Of a stretch of 64,000 bases of DNA, positions 50,275 to 59,294 are shown piece by piece. Position 1 is the first letter of the stretch. Every line of letters starts with the position of its first letter. The notes under the pieces are model-generated. The model did no database searches. It was not told the DNA's origin and saw only the letters and a program-made list of their open reading frames with translations. Made by a program: the position numbers and the translations under genes. The DNA is from Nocardioides insulae DSM 17944. GTDB lineage: Bacteria > Actinomycetota > Actinomycetes > Propionibacteriales > Nocardioidaceae. The stretch spans positions 1-64,000 of the forward strand of contig NZ_KE383929.1 of NCBI RefSeq assembly GCF_000422825.1, given 5' to 3'.

Positions 50275-50307
50275 GCCGCCCGCCGTCCGGTCAGGACGAC
50301 GGGCGGC
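50275..50307 (-). terminator. hairpin between tkt and tal
   Basis: GCCGCCCGCCGTCC (50275-50288) faces GGACGACGGGCGGC (50294-50307) across a 5-nt loop. On the minus-strand RNA the 14-bp stem is complete with one G-U pair. It lies 40 nt after the tkt stop and may terminate or attenuate transcription into tal-pgi-zwf-opcA-pgl. No T-run follows. Confidence 0.6.
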
Positions 50308-50346
50308 ACTTGTCACTGGCGGATCACCGGCCGGTCATCGGCGGCA

Positions 50347-52482
50347 TCACCGGGCCGCAGCGGAGGCCGCCGCGATGCTGTCCTTGGCGGCCTGGGCCAC
50401 CGCCTCGGCGGTGATGCCGAACTCCTGGAAGATCCGGGCCCCGGACGCCGAGGCGCCGTAGTGCTCGATCGAGACGGAGCGGCCGGCGTCGCCGACGTAC
50501 TCGCGCCACCCCAACCTGAGGCCGGCCTCGACCGAGACCCGGGCCTTGACCGTCGGCGGGAGCACCTGGTCCCGGTAGGCCTGGTGCTGCTCCTCGAACC
50601 ACTCCACGCACGGCATCGAGACGACGCGTGCGCGGATGCCCTCGGCCGCGAGCTGGGTGCGCGCGGCCACCGCCAACTGGACCTCGGAGCCGGTGCCGAT
50701 GAGGACGACGTCGGGCTCTCCGTCCTCGGCGTCCAGCAGCACGTAACCGCCCTTCTCGACACCGTCGGTGCTCGCCCAGTGCTCACCGGACTCGTCGGTG
50801 CCGCGGGGGAAGGTGGGCACCGCCTGCCGGCTCAGGATGAGGCCGGTGGGCCGGTCGTGCTCGAGCGCGGCGAGCCAGGCGGCGGCGGTCTCGTTGGCGT
50901 CGGCCGGGCGGACCACGTCGAGCCCGGGGATCGCTCGCAACGCCCACAGGTGCTCGATCGGCTGGTGGGTCGGTCCGTCCTCGCCCAGTCCGACCGAGTC
51001 ATGGGTCCAGACGTAGACCACCGGCGCCTTCATCAGCGCCCCGACCCGCACCGAACCACGCATGTAGTCGGAGAAGGTGAGGAAGGTGCCGCCGAAGACC
51101 CGGGTGAGGCCGTGCACGGCGATGCCGTTCATCACCGCACCCATACCGTGCTCGCGGATGCCGAAGTGCAGCACCCGGCCGTGCAGCGGGTCCCCGCTCC
51201 ACTCGCCGGTCGAGCGGCTCTCCGGGATGAAGGAGGGCACCCCGTTGATGGTGGTGTTGTTGGAGCCGGCGAGGTCGGCCGAGCCGCCCCACAACTCCGG
51301 CATGACCGGTGCGATCGCGTTGATCACCTTGCCCGAGGCGGCCCGGGTGGCCACTCCCTTGGCGTCCGGCTCGAAGACCGGGAGCGCGTCGGCCAGCCCG
51401 GTGGGAAGGGTGCGGCGGCGCAGCCGGTGCAGCAGCGCGGCCCGCTCGGGCTGTTCGGCCGCCCAGGCGTCGTACCGGTCCTCCCACTCGGCGGCCAGGG
51501 CCTTGCCGCGGGCGATCAGGCCGCGGGTGTGCTCGAGCACCCGCTGCGGCACCTCGAAGTGGGCCTCCGGGTCGAAGCCGAGCACCTTCTTGGTCGCCGC
51601 GACCTCGTCCTCGCCCAGCGCGCTGCCGTGCGACTGCTCGGTGTTCTGCGCGTTGGGGGCCGGCCAGGCGATCACCGTGTGCAGGACGATGAGGGAGGGG
51701 CGGTCGGTGACCTGCTCCGCCGACCGCACCGCCGCGTGCAGGGCGTGGACGTCCTCGTGGTAGTCGCCGCCGTCGTAGGCCGAGCCGGAGTCGGTCCAGT
51801 CGACGGTCTGGACGTGCCAGCCGTAGGCCTCGTACCGCTTCGCGACGTCCTCGGAGAAGGCGACGTCGGTGTGGCCCTCGATGGAGATCCGGTTGGCGTC
51901 GTAGATCACGGTGAGGTTGCCGAGCTGCTGGGTGCCCGCGATCGAGGACGCCTCACCGGAGACGCCCTCCTGGAGGTCGCCGTCGGAGCACAGGGCGTAG
52001 ATGTGGCGGTCGAAGAGGGACTCGCCGGCCGGAGCGTCGGGGTCGAGCAGTCCGCGCTCGCGACGGGCCGCCATCGCCATGCCCACGGCATTGGCGACGC
52101 CCTGGCCGAGCGGCCCGGTGGTCACCTCGATCCCGGAGGTGTGGCCGTACTCGGGGTGGCCGGGGGTCTTGCTGCCCCAGGTGCGCAGCGCCTTGAGGTC
52201 ATCCAACTCCACTCCGAACCCGCCGAGGTAGAGCTGGATGTACTGGGTGATCGAGCTGTGGCCGCAGGAGAGCACGAAGCGGTCGCGACCGATCCACTCC
52301 GGATCGGCGGGGTGGTGCCGCATGACCTTCTGGAACACGAGGTACGCCGCCGGCGCGAGGCTCATCGCGGTGCCGGGGTGACCGTTGCCGACCTTCTGGA
52401 CGGAGTCCATGGCGAGGACACGGATGGTGTCCACCGCCAACTGGTCGGTTTCGGTCCACTCGAGGTCTGGGGTGTCTGGCAC
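50347..52482 (-). CDS. tkt: transketolase
   Basis: A 711-aa thiamine diphosphate enzyme moving two-carbon units in the pentose phosphate pathway. [22 protein letters not shown], the TPP/Mg motif [18 protein letters not shown] with later YDANRIS, and the pyrimidine-domain [36 protein letters not shown] are conserved. GTG 52482 has AGAGG 6 nt upstream and is preferred; GTG 52500 and ATG 52521 would add 6 or 13 residues. It is divergent from ctaB. Confidence 0.96.
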   Translation of the reverse strand: MPDTPDLEWTETDQLAVDTIRVLAMDSVQKVGNGHPGTAMSLAPAAYLVFQKVMRHHPADPEWIGRDRFVLSCGHSSITQYIQLYLGGFGVELDDLKALRTWGSKTPGHPEYGHTSGIEVTTGPLGQGVANAVGMAMAARRERGLLDPDAPAGESLFDRHIYALCSDGDLQEGVSGEASSIAGTQQLGNLTVIYDANRISIEGHTDVAFSEDVAKRYEAYGWHVQTVDWTDSGSAYDGGDYHEDVHALHAAVRSAEQVTDRPSLIVLHTVIAWPAPNAQNTEQSHGSALGEDEVAATKKVLGFDPEAHFEVPQRVLEHTRGLIARGKALAAEWEDRYDAWAAEQPERAALLHRLRRRTLPTGLADALPVFEPDAKGVATRAASGKVINAIAPVMPELWGGSADLAGSNNTTINGVPSFIPESRSTGEWSGDPLHGRVLHFGIREHGMGAVMNGIAVHGLTRVFGGTFLTFSDYMRGSVRVGALMKAPVVYVWTHDSVGLGEDGPTHQPIEHLWALRAIPGLDVVRPADANETAAAWLAALEHDRPTGLILSRQAVPTFPRGTDESGEHWASTDGVEKGGYVLLDAEDGEPDVVLIGTGSEVQLAVAARTQLAAEGIRARVVSMPCVEWFEEQHQAYRDQVLPPTVKARVSVEAGLRLGWREYVGDAGRSVSIEHYGASASGARIFQEFGITAEAVAQAAKDSIAAASAAAR

Positions 52483-52589
52483 GAGGTTCCTCTCGCTCAC
52501 GGATGCGATGTGAGCCTTCACACGGAGTTGAGGCGCACGGTTGTACGGCCGGTGGGCGCACCCGACCGACGGGCCGAATGCTGATGACG

Positions 52590-52595
52590 AGCCTA
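52590..52595 (-). promoter_or_regulatory. candidate -10 (TAGGCT) for tkt
   Basis: On the minus strand TAGGCT at 52595-52590 would start transcription near 52583, giving a leader of about 100 nt that contains the AGAGG ribosome binding site of tkt. It lies between the divergent tkt and ctaB genes. Confidence 0.4.
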
Positions 52596-52609
52596 CCCAC
52601 CATGGGCGT

Positions 52610-52615
52610 TAGACT
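52610..52615 (+). promoter_or_regulatory. -10 element TAGACT of ctaB
   Basis: TAGACT ends exactly 6 nt before the GTG at 52622, predicting a leaderless ctaB transcript. Confidence 0.6.
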
Positions 52616-52621
52616 CACCCG

Positions 52622-53560
52622 GTGACCTACGTCGGCCAGCAAGTTCCGGATGTCGAGGCATCCGACCCGACCCGGGCGACCTTCAAGGACGTGGTGGCCG
52701 CCTACGTCGGGCTCACCAAGCCCCGGGTGATGGAGCTTCTGCTCCTGACCACCGTGCCGGTGATGTTCATCGCCGAGAAGGGCATCCCCGACCTCGGCCT
52801 GGTGATCGCGACCGTGCTCGGCGGGATGTGCTCCGCCGGATCCGCCTCGGTGTTCAACTGTGTCTACGACCGTGACATCGACGAGCAGATGCGACGCACC
52901 CGACGGCGCGCGCTCCCGCGCCACATCGTGACCCCGACCGCGGCGCTGGTCTTCGGCGGCGTCCTCGCGGTGCTCTCCACCGTCATCCTGGCGGTGTGGG
53001 TCAACTGGCTCTCCGCCGCGCTGGCCGTGACCGCGAACGCGTTCTACGTCTTCGTCTACACCATGCTGCTCAAGCGGCGCACCACGCAGAACATCGTGTG
53101 GGGCGGCCTCGCGGGCGGCTTCCCGGCGATGATCGGCTGGACGGCGGTCACCGGCTCGCTCGACTGGGCGCCGTTCATCCTGCTGATGGTGGTCTTCTTC
53201 TGGACGCCCCCGCATACCTGGGCGCTCGCACTGCGCTACCGCGAGGACTATGCGAACGTCGATGTCCCCATGCTCCCGGTGGTCAAGCCGGCCAGGAGTG
53301 TTGGGCGCCAGATCGTCGTCTACACCTGGGTCACGGTCGCCACCTCGCTGTTGCTGTGGCCGGCCGTCGACACCGGCTGGTTCTATCCCGCGGTGGCGGT
53401 GATCCTCGGCGCGGTGTTCATCGTGCAGGCCCACCGGCTCTACGCCCGCGCCAAGACATCGGAGGACCTGTCGGTCCTCCAGCCGATGCAGCTGTTCCAC
53501 AGCAGCAACCTCTACCTCGCCCTGCTGTTCGTCGCGGTCGCTCTCGACCCGCTCTTCTGA
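52622..53560 (+). CDS. ctaB: protoheme IX farnesyltransferase (heme O synthase)
   Basis: A 312-aa UbiA-family prenyltransferase adding farnesyl to heme B. YVGLTKPRVMELLLLTTVPVMF is the family start; the first Asp-rich motif is NCVYDRDIDEQMRRTRRRALP and the second is YREDYANVDVPMLPVV. About eight membrane helices are visible. It supplies heme O for CtaA, encoded convergently 383 bp away. GTG start is supported by the -10 spacing. Confidence 0.96.
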   Translation: MTYVGQQVPDVEASDPTRATFKDVVAAYVGLTKPRVMELLLLTTVPVMFIAEKGIPDLGLVIATVLGGMCSAGSASVFNCVYDRDIDEQMRRTRRRALPRHIVTPTAALVFGGVLAVLSTVILAVWVNWLSAALAVTANAFYVFVYTMLLKRRTTQNIVWGGLAGGFPAMIGWTAVTGSLDWAPFILLMVVFFWTPPHTWALALRYREDYANVDVPMLPVVKPARSVGRQIVVYTWVTVATSLLLWPAVDTGWFYPAVAVILGAVFIVQAHRLYARAKTSEDLSVLQPMQLFHSSNLYLALLFVAVALDPLF

Positions 53561-53943
53561 TCCGTCGCGGTCCTCGACCCGCTCATCCGAGCAGCGGGGG
53601 ACACCGACCCACTCGGAGGACGGCGCGAGCACGTCGCGAGGGCGACGGCACGACGCTGGCTCCCGATCGGCGCCCCGACGCACGGTCCTCGGGGAGCATT
53701 CTCCGCACGGGGTCGGTGGATCGGCTGCTGCTCACCGTGATCGGTGGACGGCGCTGCGCCCGGTTCGGAGACCTTCGAGGCCGTGCAGGCCGGGGTGGCG
53801 CGATCGGCCGGGCTCGCCTGCGCAGATCAGGCCAGCGGGGCAAGGTCACGGCGGTATTCCAGGGGCGAGGAGCTCGTCCCCGAGTAGGTACCCGAGCCGA
53901 CCCCTGCTGAAACCCGAGCGTCGCGGGTGAGCCCGCGGACGGC
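53561..53943. other. intergenic region between convergent ctaB and ctaA
   Basis: A 383-bp gap. Its first 30 bp repeat the end of ctaB: GTCGCGGTC...CTCGACCCGCTC occurs at 53531 inside ctaB and again from 53563 after the stop, an imperfect 32-bp-offset duplication. The rest is GC-rich with short frames on both strands but no protein family or hairpin terminator that I can support. Confidence 0.5.
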
Positions 53944-54864
53944 TCAGCCGCGGGACCGGGCCCGAGTGGTGAGCAGCAGCCAGGTGATCGCGGCCGACGT
54001 GAGTGCGGCGCCCAGCATGTGCAGGCCGACCAGCACCGCCGGCAGACCGGTGAAGTACTGGACGTAGCCGATCACGCCCTGGAGGAGTTCGACGCCCAGG
54101 AGCAGCAGCGCGGCCGAGGTCACCAGCCGCAGCCGCATCCGCCGGGCGAGGACGATCGCGACCACGGTGAGCGCGACCAGCGCGTAGACGGACAGAGCAT
54201 GGACGCGGGAGACGACCTCGGGGTCCAGTCCGGTCCGATGCGAATCGAGGTCCCCGGAGTGCGGACCGGAACCCGTCACGACGGTGCCGAGCCAGAGCAC
54301 GACCCAGCCCACGACGAAGGTCAGCAGGCCGGTCACGCGCAGCGAGGAGCCGGCCGCCGGCCGCTCGGGACCGCGCAGGACGTCGAGCAGCAGCACACAG
54401 ACACCGACCATCGCCATCGAACAGAGCAGATGCAGGGCGACGACGTACGGATTGAGGTCGGTGAGCACCGTGATCCCGCCGATGACCGCCTGCATGGGGA
54501 TGCCCAGCGCGATGATGGTGGTGAGCACCAGCGGACGCCGGTCCACCGAGCCGCCGGACCGGCGCTGCGCACGGACGACGAGCAGGGCCAGCACCCAGCA
54601 GCCGATGGCGATCGCGGCGAGCACGAAGGTGAGCAGCCGGTTGCCGAACTCGATGACGCCGTGCCAGCCGAGCGCCCCGTGGGCGACGTAGGAGCCCTCC
54701 GAGCACTGCGGCCAGGTCGGGCAGCCGAGGCCGGAACCGGTCAGCCGGACCACGCCGCCGGTGACGATGATGCCGATGTTGGCGACCAGGTTGGCCACGG
54801 CGGTCCACCACAACCAGCGACCCAGGCGGGTCGTGCGGGAGGGGAGCGGTGCGGTCTGGGTCAT
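53944..54864 (-). CDS. ctaA: heme A synthase (COX15/CtaA)
   Basis: A 306-aa membrane protein with about eight helices that oxidises heme O to heme A for aa3-type oxidase. GLGCPTWPQCSEGSYV holds the conserved Cys pair; heme-ligand His residues lie in WHGVIEFGNRLLTF, VVALHLLCSMAM, RVHALSVYAL and GLHMLGAAL. ATG 54864 overlaps the stop of the ABC permease gene as ATGA, so the transporter and CtaA are cotranslated. Confidence 0.94.
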   Translation of the reverse strand: MTQTAPLPSRTTRLGRWLWWTAVANLVANIGIIVTGGVVRLTGSGLGCPTWPQCSEGSYVAHGALGWHGVIEFGNRLLTFVLAAIAIGCWVLALLVVRAQRRSGGSVDRRPLVLTTIIALGIPMQAVIGGITVLTDLNPYVVALHLLCSMAMVGVCVLLLDVLRGPERPAAGSSLRVTGLLTFVVGWVVLWLGTVVTGSGPHSGDLDSHRTGLDPEVVSRVHALSVYALVALTVVAIVLARRMRLRLVTSAALLLLGVELLQGVIGYVQYFTGLPAVLVGLHMLGAALTSAAITWLLLTTRARSRG

Positions 54865-55661
54865 TCCCACTTGAAGGTCCTTGCGGTGAGTCCGGTGCCG
54901 ATCACTGCCCAACAGGCGAGCACCCCGAGGTCGCGCCAGGCGATGCCGCCGTCGACCAGGGCGGTGCGCATCGCCTCGCCCAGCGCCCCCGACGGCAGCC
55001 ACTGGGCCAGGGCACCGATGGCATCGCCGTACACGGAGGCGGGGAGGACGACGGCGCCGCCGGCCAGCAGGAGCAGGTAGATGAGGTTGGCCGCGGCCAG
55101 GGTCGCTTCGGCTCGCAGGACGCCGGCCACGAAGAGTCCGAGGGCGGCGAACGCGGCGGTGCCGAGCAGGATCGCGAGCATCAGCCCGATCGCCCCGGGT
55201 GCGGGTGTCCAGCCGAGCAGTTGGCCGACGCCGCCGATGACGAACAGTTGGACCAGTTCGACGGCGAAGAGGGCCAGCACCTTGCCGGCCAGCAGCCCGG
55301 TGCGGGGCAGGGGAGAGGCGCCCAGCCGTTTGATCACGCCGTACCGGCGCTCGAAGCCGGTGGCGATCGCGAGCGAGGTGAAGGAGGTCGACATCACCGC
55401 CAGGGCGAGGACGCCGGGGGTGAGCAGGTCGACGAGGGGTCCGTCGATGTCGAGGCCGAGATGGGCGCCGCCCTTGACGCCGCCGATCAGGACCACGACC
55501 GGGATCACCAGGGCGAGCAGCAACTGCTCGCCGTTGCGCAGCATCAGCCGCGCCTCCATCGAGGCCTGCGCCAGGATCTGGCGGCCCAGGGGAGCGCTGC
55601 CGGGGCGCGGGCTGAAGTCGAGCGCGCGCGTCGGCGCGGAGGAGGTGGGGGACTCAGTCAC
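54861..55661 (-). CDS. ABC-2 type transporter permease
   Basis: A 266-aa permease with six membrane segments starting near residue 48 (LLLALVIPVVVLIGGV) and including VMSTSFTSLAIATGFERRYGVIKRLGASPLPR, the ABC-2 signature. The final helices end WAVIGTGLTARTF. It pairs with the ATPase encoded just upstream (8-nt overlap). The same ABC pair accompanies ctaA in mycobacteria (Rv1456c-Rv1458c region), but the substrate is not known; a role in heme or respiratory assembly is inference. Confidence 0.9.
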   Translation of the reverse strand: MTESPTSSAPTRALDFSPRPGSAPLGRQILAQASMEARLMLRNGEQLLLALVIPVVVLIGGVKGGAHLGLDIDGPLVDLLTPGVLALAVMSTSFTSLAIATGFERRYGVIKRLGASPLPRTGLLAGKVLALFAVELVQLFVIGGVGQLLGWTPAPGAIGLMLAILLGTAAFAALGLFVAGVLRAEATLAAANLIYLLLLAGGAVVLPASVYGDAIGALAQWLPSGALGEAMRTALVDGGIAWRDLGVLACWAVIGTGLTARTFKWE

Positions 55662-56598
55662 GGCTGAGCTCCCGCCCGGTGAGTTCCACGAAGACGTCCT
55701 CCAGACTGCGTCGGCCGAGGGTGAGCGACTCGGGGAGCACGTCGTGCTCCTCGCACCATCGCGAGACCCGGGCCAGGGTGCTGCCGTCGGCCGGACCGGT
55801 GACCACCAGGCTGCGGGCGTCGAGCTGGGTCACCTCGATCCCCCGGCCGAGCACGGCCCGCAGGCTCTCCGGTGCCCCCGGCGGGAACGGGCGGGTGACC
55901 ACGAGCCGGATGGTGGCGGTGGCTCCGCCGCGGGTGAGCTCGAGGGGGGAGCCCGAGGCGATCAGCCGGCCGTGGTCGATGATCTGGACCAGATCGGCGA
56001 GCTGCTCGGCCTCCTCCAGGTAGTGCGTGGTGAGGACGACGGTGACGCCGTGGTCGCGCAGTTCGCGCAGCAGCGCCCAGGTGGTGCGCCGCGCCTGGAC
56101 GTCCATCCCGGCCGTCGGTTCGTCGACGAAGACGATCTCGGGACGGCCGACGACGGCCATCGCCAGGCCGAGTCGCTGTTGCTGGCCGCCGGAGAGACGG
56201 CGGTACGGCGTCCGCCCGCACTCGCCCAGCCCGAGCCGCTCGGCCAGCAGATCGACGTCGAGCGGGTGGGCGTGCAGTCGAGCCACGTGGTGGAGCATCT
56301 CCATCGCCCGCGCGCCGCTCCAGGCGCCGCTGCCCTGGAGCATCACGCCGATCCGGGGGAGGAGTTGCTGGCGCTGGCGGACGGGGTCCAGGCCGAGCAC
56401 CCGCACCTTGCCCTGGTGCGGCTTGCGGTAGCCCTCGCAGGTCTCCAGCGTGGTGGTCTTGCCGGCGCCATTGGGGCCGAGCACCGCGGTGACGCTGTGC
56501 CGCGGGACGGTCAGGGAGAGGTCGTCGACGGCGACCTTCTCGCCGTACCTCATCACCAGGCCGTCGATCTCGACGGCCGGTGGCACCGATGTTGACAC
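55654..56598 (-). CDS. ABC transporter ATP-binding protein
   Basis: A 314-aa ATPase. Walker A VLGPNGAGKTTTLETCEGYRKP, signature LSGGQQQRLGLAMAVVG, Walker B IVFVDEPTAGMDVQAR and the switch His in VVLTTHYLEEAEQLAD are all present. The C-terminal 90 residues (GGATATIRLVVTRPFP ...) are typical of DrrA-like subunits. GTG 56598 is 6 nt after TAGACT. It heads ATPase-permease-ctaA. Confidence 0.93.
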   Translation of the reverse strand: MSTSVPPAVEIDGLVMRYGEKVAVDDLSLTVPRHSVTAVLGPNGAGKTTTLETCEGYRKPHQGKVRVLGLDPVRQRQQLLPRIGVMLQGSGAWSGARAMEMLHHVARLHAHPLDVDLLAERLGLGECGRTPYRRLSGGQQQRLGLAMAVVGRPEIVFVDEPTAGMDVQARRTTWALLRELRDHGVTVVLTTHYLEEAEQLADLVQIIDHGRLIASGSPLELTRGGATATIRLVVTRPFPPGAPESLRAVLGRGIEVTQLDARSLVVTGPADGSTLARVSRWCEEHDVLPESLTLGRRSLEDVFVELTGRELSRD

Positions 56599-56604
56599 CG
56601 CCTC

Positions 56605-56610
56605 AGTCTA
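56605..56610 (-). promoter_or_regulatory. -10 element TAGACT of the ABC-ctaA operon
   Basis: On the minus strand TAGACT is followed by GAGGCG and the GTG at 56598, the recurring 6-nt leaderless geometry; ctaB on the plus strand has the identical hexamer at the same distance, which suggests matched expression of the two heme A pathway units. Confidence 0.6.
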
Positions 56611-56772
56611 GGCAGGGATGCCCGCCACGCCCTCCTTGCGGAGGCCCGGTGTGACGGGTCTCGCACCGGGCTCGCGCGGGCTCCGGCCGGGGTTCGGACT
56701 CAGCCGCCGGGGCCCCCGCCCGGAGCCCGACCGTGCCCGACCCCGGGACCGTCGTCCCGGGGTCGACGATGC

Positions 56773-59145
56773 TCACACCTCGGCGCTCTGGCTGACCGAG
56801 GCCCCCTCCGAGTCGAACGGGATCCGGTCGAAGGCCGCCGGCGGGTCCCGCCACAGGTCGGGCAGGGTGCCCGCTCGGGCCGCCTCGACGGCACGCCAGA
56901 CCCGCTCGGGAGTGCACGGCAGGTCGATATGGCGGACGCCGAGATGGCTGACGGCGTCGACGACGGCGTTCTGCACCGCCGGCGTCGAACCGATCGTCGC
57001 GGACTCGCCGATGCCCTTGGCACCGAGCGGGTTCAGCTGCGTCGGGGTCTCGGTGTTGAGGGCGTCGTAGTAGATCGCGTCGGCGGCGGTGGGGATGGCG
57101 TAGTCGGCGAAGGTCGAGGTGAGCGGGGTGCCCTCGGTGTCGTACTGGAAGTGCTCCCACAGCGCCTGCGACATGCCCTGGAGGGCCCCGCCGTGCTGTT
57201 GACCGCGCACCAGCAGCGGGTTCAGCACCCGCCCGCAGTCGTCGACCATGACCATCCGGAGAGGGGTGACGAAACCGGTCTCGACGTCGACCTCCACGAC
57301 CGCGACGTGCGCACCGAAGGGGAAGGTCGCGGCCCCCGCGGTGAAGTCGTCGAACTCGTGGAGCGGGGTGCCCTCCGCGGCCGCGGCCGCCGCGATCTCG
57401 GCCCACCCCACGCTGGCCTCGGGCACACCCCGCACGGCCAACCCGGCGCCGCCGGGCTCGATGTCCTCGACGCCGGCCTCGAGGAGGCGGGCCGCGATCT
57501 CGCGGGCCCGGGCCAGCACCTTCTCCGCAGCCCGGCTGACGGCACTCCCGCCCAGTTGCAGCGAGCGGGAACCGCCGGTGCCGCCTCCCGAACGCACCTG
57601 GGCCGTGTCGGACTGGATGAAGTCGATCCGGTCCATCGGCAGGCCGAGCCGATCCGCCACGATCATCGAGTACGACGTGGCGTGCCCCTGGCCGTGGGCC
57701 GAGGTGCCGGCCTTCACGGTCGCCCGGCCCTCCTCGTCCAGCTCGACCGAGGCGAACTCGCTGCCGCCGAACCCGGTGATCTCGATGTAGGTGGAGATGC
57801 CGATGCCGAGCTGTCGTGGGTCGTTGCGGCGGCGTCGCTCGGCCTGCTCGGCGCGGAGCTCGTCCACCCCGGCGACCCGCAGCGCCTCGTCCAGGGCGAG
57901 GTCGAAGTCGGCGACATCGTAGGTGGCGCCGGTGACGGTCGTGAAGGGGAACTCATCGCGCGCGATGAAGTTGCGCCGACGGATCTCCTCCGGGGCGAGC
58001 CCGGTCTCCGCGGCCGCCACGTCCATCAGCCGCTCGATCAGCGCCGCTGCCTCCGGCCTCCCCGCTCCGCGGAACGCGCCGGTCGGTGCGGTGTTGGTCA
58101 GCGCCGCGATCCCGGCATAGGTGAGTCGCGGGACGGCGTACGCGCCCGAGGTCATCATGTGGGTCAGGCCCAGCACGAACCCGCCGCCGAACCCGCCGTA
58201 GGCGCCGGCGTCGCCGACCAGACGCAGCCGCACGCCGAGGATCCGGCCCTCGGCGTCGAGACCCATCTCGGCGTACTGCACCTGGCCGCGGCTCTGCATC
58301 GAGATCATCGCCTCGCTGCGGGTCTCGGCCCACTTGACGGGCGCGCCGAGGGCCCGGGCGGCCGCGACCACGGCGCAGTGTTCGGTGGTGGCGCCCGCCT
58401 TGCCGCCGAAGGCGCCGCCGACGTGGGGAGCCACCACTCGAACGCGCGCCGGGTCGAGCCCGGCGAAGCCGGCGAGGATGTCGCGCGCCTGATGGGGGTG
58501 CTGGGTGCCCAAGGTGACCTCGAGGTCGTGATCGGCCCCGGCATGCTCCCCGGGACGGACCAGGATCACGTGCGGTTCCATCGGCGACGAAGCCACCCGC
58601 TGGTTCTCGAACCGCGCCCGGACCACGTGGGCGGCGCCCTCCCACGGGTCCTCGCCGATGTCATCGCTCTTGCGCGAGCCGGCGATGTTGCTGCCGAGCA
58701 CCGGGAACTGGAGCGATGCCTCCTCCTCCAGGGCTGCTTCCATGTCGGCCGCCACGGGCAGCGGCTCGAAGTCGGCGTAGACCAACTCCGCGGCGTCCAC
58801 CGCCTGGGCGCGGGTCTCGGCCACCACCAGGGCGACGGGATCGCCGACGTAGCGGGCCACGTCGCCGGTGAGCGCGCCGCGCTCGATCCGGGGATTGAGC
58901 GCGGCGAAGGGAGGCACCGTCAGGTCCGCGAAGTCGGCGGCGGTGAAGACACCGACGACTCCCGGCGCCGCCTTCGCCTCGTCGAGCTCGATCCCGGTCA
59001 GTCGGGCGTGCGCGAACGTGCTGCGTACGAACACCGCGTGCAGGACGCCGGGTGATCGGTCGTTGTCGGTGAAGGTGGACCGGCCGACCAGCAGGTCGGG
59101 GTCCTCCACGCGGTGGACGGTTGTTCCCAAGATCGAGCCCGGCAT
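56773..59145 (-). CDS. xanthine dehydrogenase family protein, molybdopterin-binding (large) subunit
   Basis: A 790-aa molybdenum hydroxylase large subunit (CoxL/XdhB-like). VHRVEDPDLLVGRSTFTDN, VGDPVALVVAETRAQAVDAA, VVAPHVGGAFGGKAG, TGAFRGAGRPEAAALIERLMD and the C-terminal GAKGIGESATIGSTPAVQNA, whose Glu acts as base, are present. The active-site loop is AFRGAGRPE, not the AYRCSFR of true CO dehydrogenase, so CO oxidation is unlikely. No Fe-S (small) or FAD (medium) subunit lies next to it. AGGAG precedes ATG 59145. It interrupts the usual ABC-sufR neighbourhood. Confidence 0.9.
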   Translation of the reverse strand: MPGSILGTTVHRVEDPDLLVGRSTFTDNDRSPGVLHAVFVRSTFAHARLTGIELDEAKAAPGVVGVFTAADFADLTVPPFAALNPRIERGALTGDVARYVGDPVALVVAETRAQAVDAAELVYADFEPLPVAADMEAALEEEASLQFPVLGSNIAGSRKSDDIGEDPWEGAAHVVRARFENQRVASSPMEPHVILVRPGEHAGADHDLEVTLGTQHPHQARDILAGFAGLDPARVRVVAPHVGGAFGGKAGATTEHCAVVAAARALGAPVKWAETRSEAMISMQSRGQVQYAEMGLDAEGRILGVRLRLVGDAGAYGGFGGGFVLGLTHMMTSGAYAVPRLTYAGIAALTNTAPTGAFRGAGRPEAAALIERLMDVAAAETGLAPEEIRRRNFIARDEFPFTTVTGATYDVADFDLALDEALRVAGVDELRAEQAERRRRNDPRQLGIGISTYIEITGFGGSEFASVELDEEGRATVKAGTSAHGQGHATSYSMIVADRLGLPMDRIDFIQSDTAQVRSGGGTGGSRSLQLGGSAVSRAAEKVLARAREIAARLLEAGVEDIEPGGAGLAVRGVPEASVGWAEIAAAAAAEGTPLHEFDDFTAGAATFPFGAHVAVVEVDVETGFVTPLRMVMVDDCGRVLNPLLVRGQQHGGALQGMSQALWEHFQYDTEGTPLTSTFADYAIPTAADAIYYDALNTETPTQLNPLGAKGIGESATIGSTPAVQNAVVDAVSHLGVRHIDLPCTPERVWRAVEAARAGTLPDLWRDPPAAFDRIPFDSEGASVSQSAEV

Positions 59146-59190
59146 GACGCTCCTGTCAACGCATCGGAGACACGTGAGTCGACGTACGGT

Positions 59191-59206
59191 TCTGACGCTC
59201 GTCAGA
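59191..59206. promoter_or_regulatory. palindromic operator candidate TCTGACG-CT-CGTCAGA
   Basis: A perfect 7-bp inverted repeat with a 2-nt centre lies 46 bp upstream of the molybdenum hydroxylase ATG. The form is typical of TetR-type operators. No TetR gene is present in the window, so the regulator would be elsewhere. Confidence 0.5.
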
Positions 59207-59250
59207 CTAGGGGGTCGGAGCCGTCCCGTGGGGCAGGTCACACGGGCGGT

Positions 59251-59269
59251 GGAGGTTAGGTCAACCTTG
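59251..59269 (+). promoter_or_regulatory. IdeR/DtxR-like iron box upstream of suf operon
   Basis: GGAGGTTAGGTCAACCTTG aligns with the 19-bp IdeR/DtxR consensus TTAGGTTAGGCTAACCTAA at 13 positions, including AGGTTAGG and AACCT. It abuts TTGAAT (59271-59276), the probable -35. An iron-loaded DtxR-family repressor would therefore shut the suf promoter when iron is plentiful. Confidence 0.6.
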
Positions 59270-59294
59270 CTTGAATGACGGTTTCGAATAACGG

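Noticed and set aside
50461-52584. Plus-strand frame of 707 codons opposite tkt, and similar one at 56929-59055 opposite the molybdenum hydroxylase
   Set aside because: Both mirror well-conserved genes on the other strand and consist of Gly/Arg/Asp/Val-rich sequence typical of antisense reading of GC-rich codons.
53583-53849. Small minus-strand gene in the ctaB-ctaA gap
   Set aside because: Arg/Pro/Ser-rich composition, no SD, no family resemblance and no coupling to a neighbour.
56773-59145. Aerobic carbon monoxide dehydrogenase (coxL)
   Set aside because: The diagnostic AYRCSFR loop of form I enzymes is absent; AFRGAGRPE is found instead, and coxM/coxS are not adjacent. The neutral family name is used.
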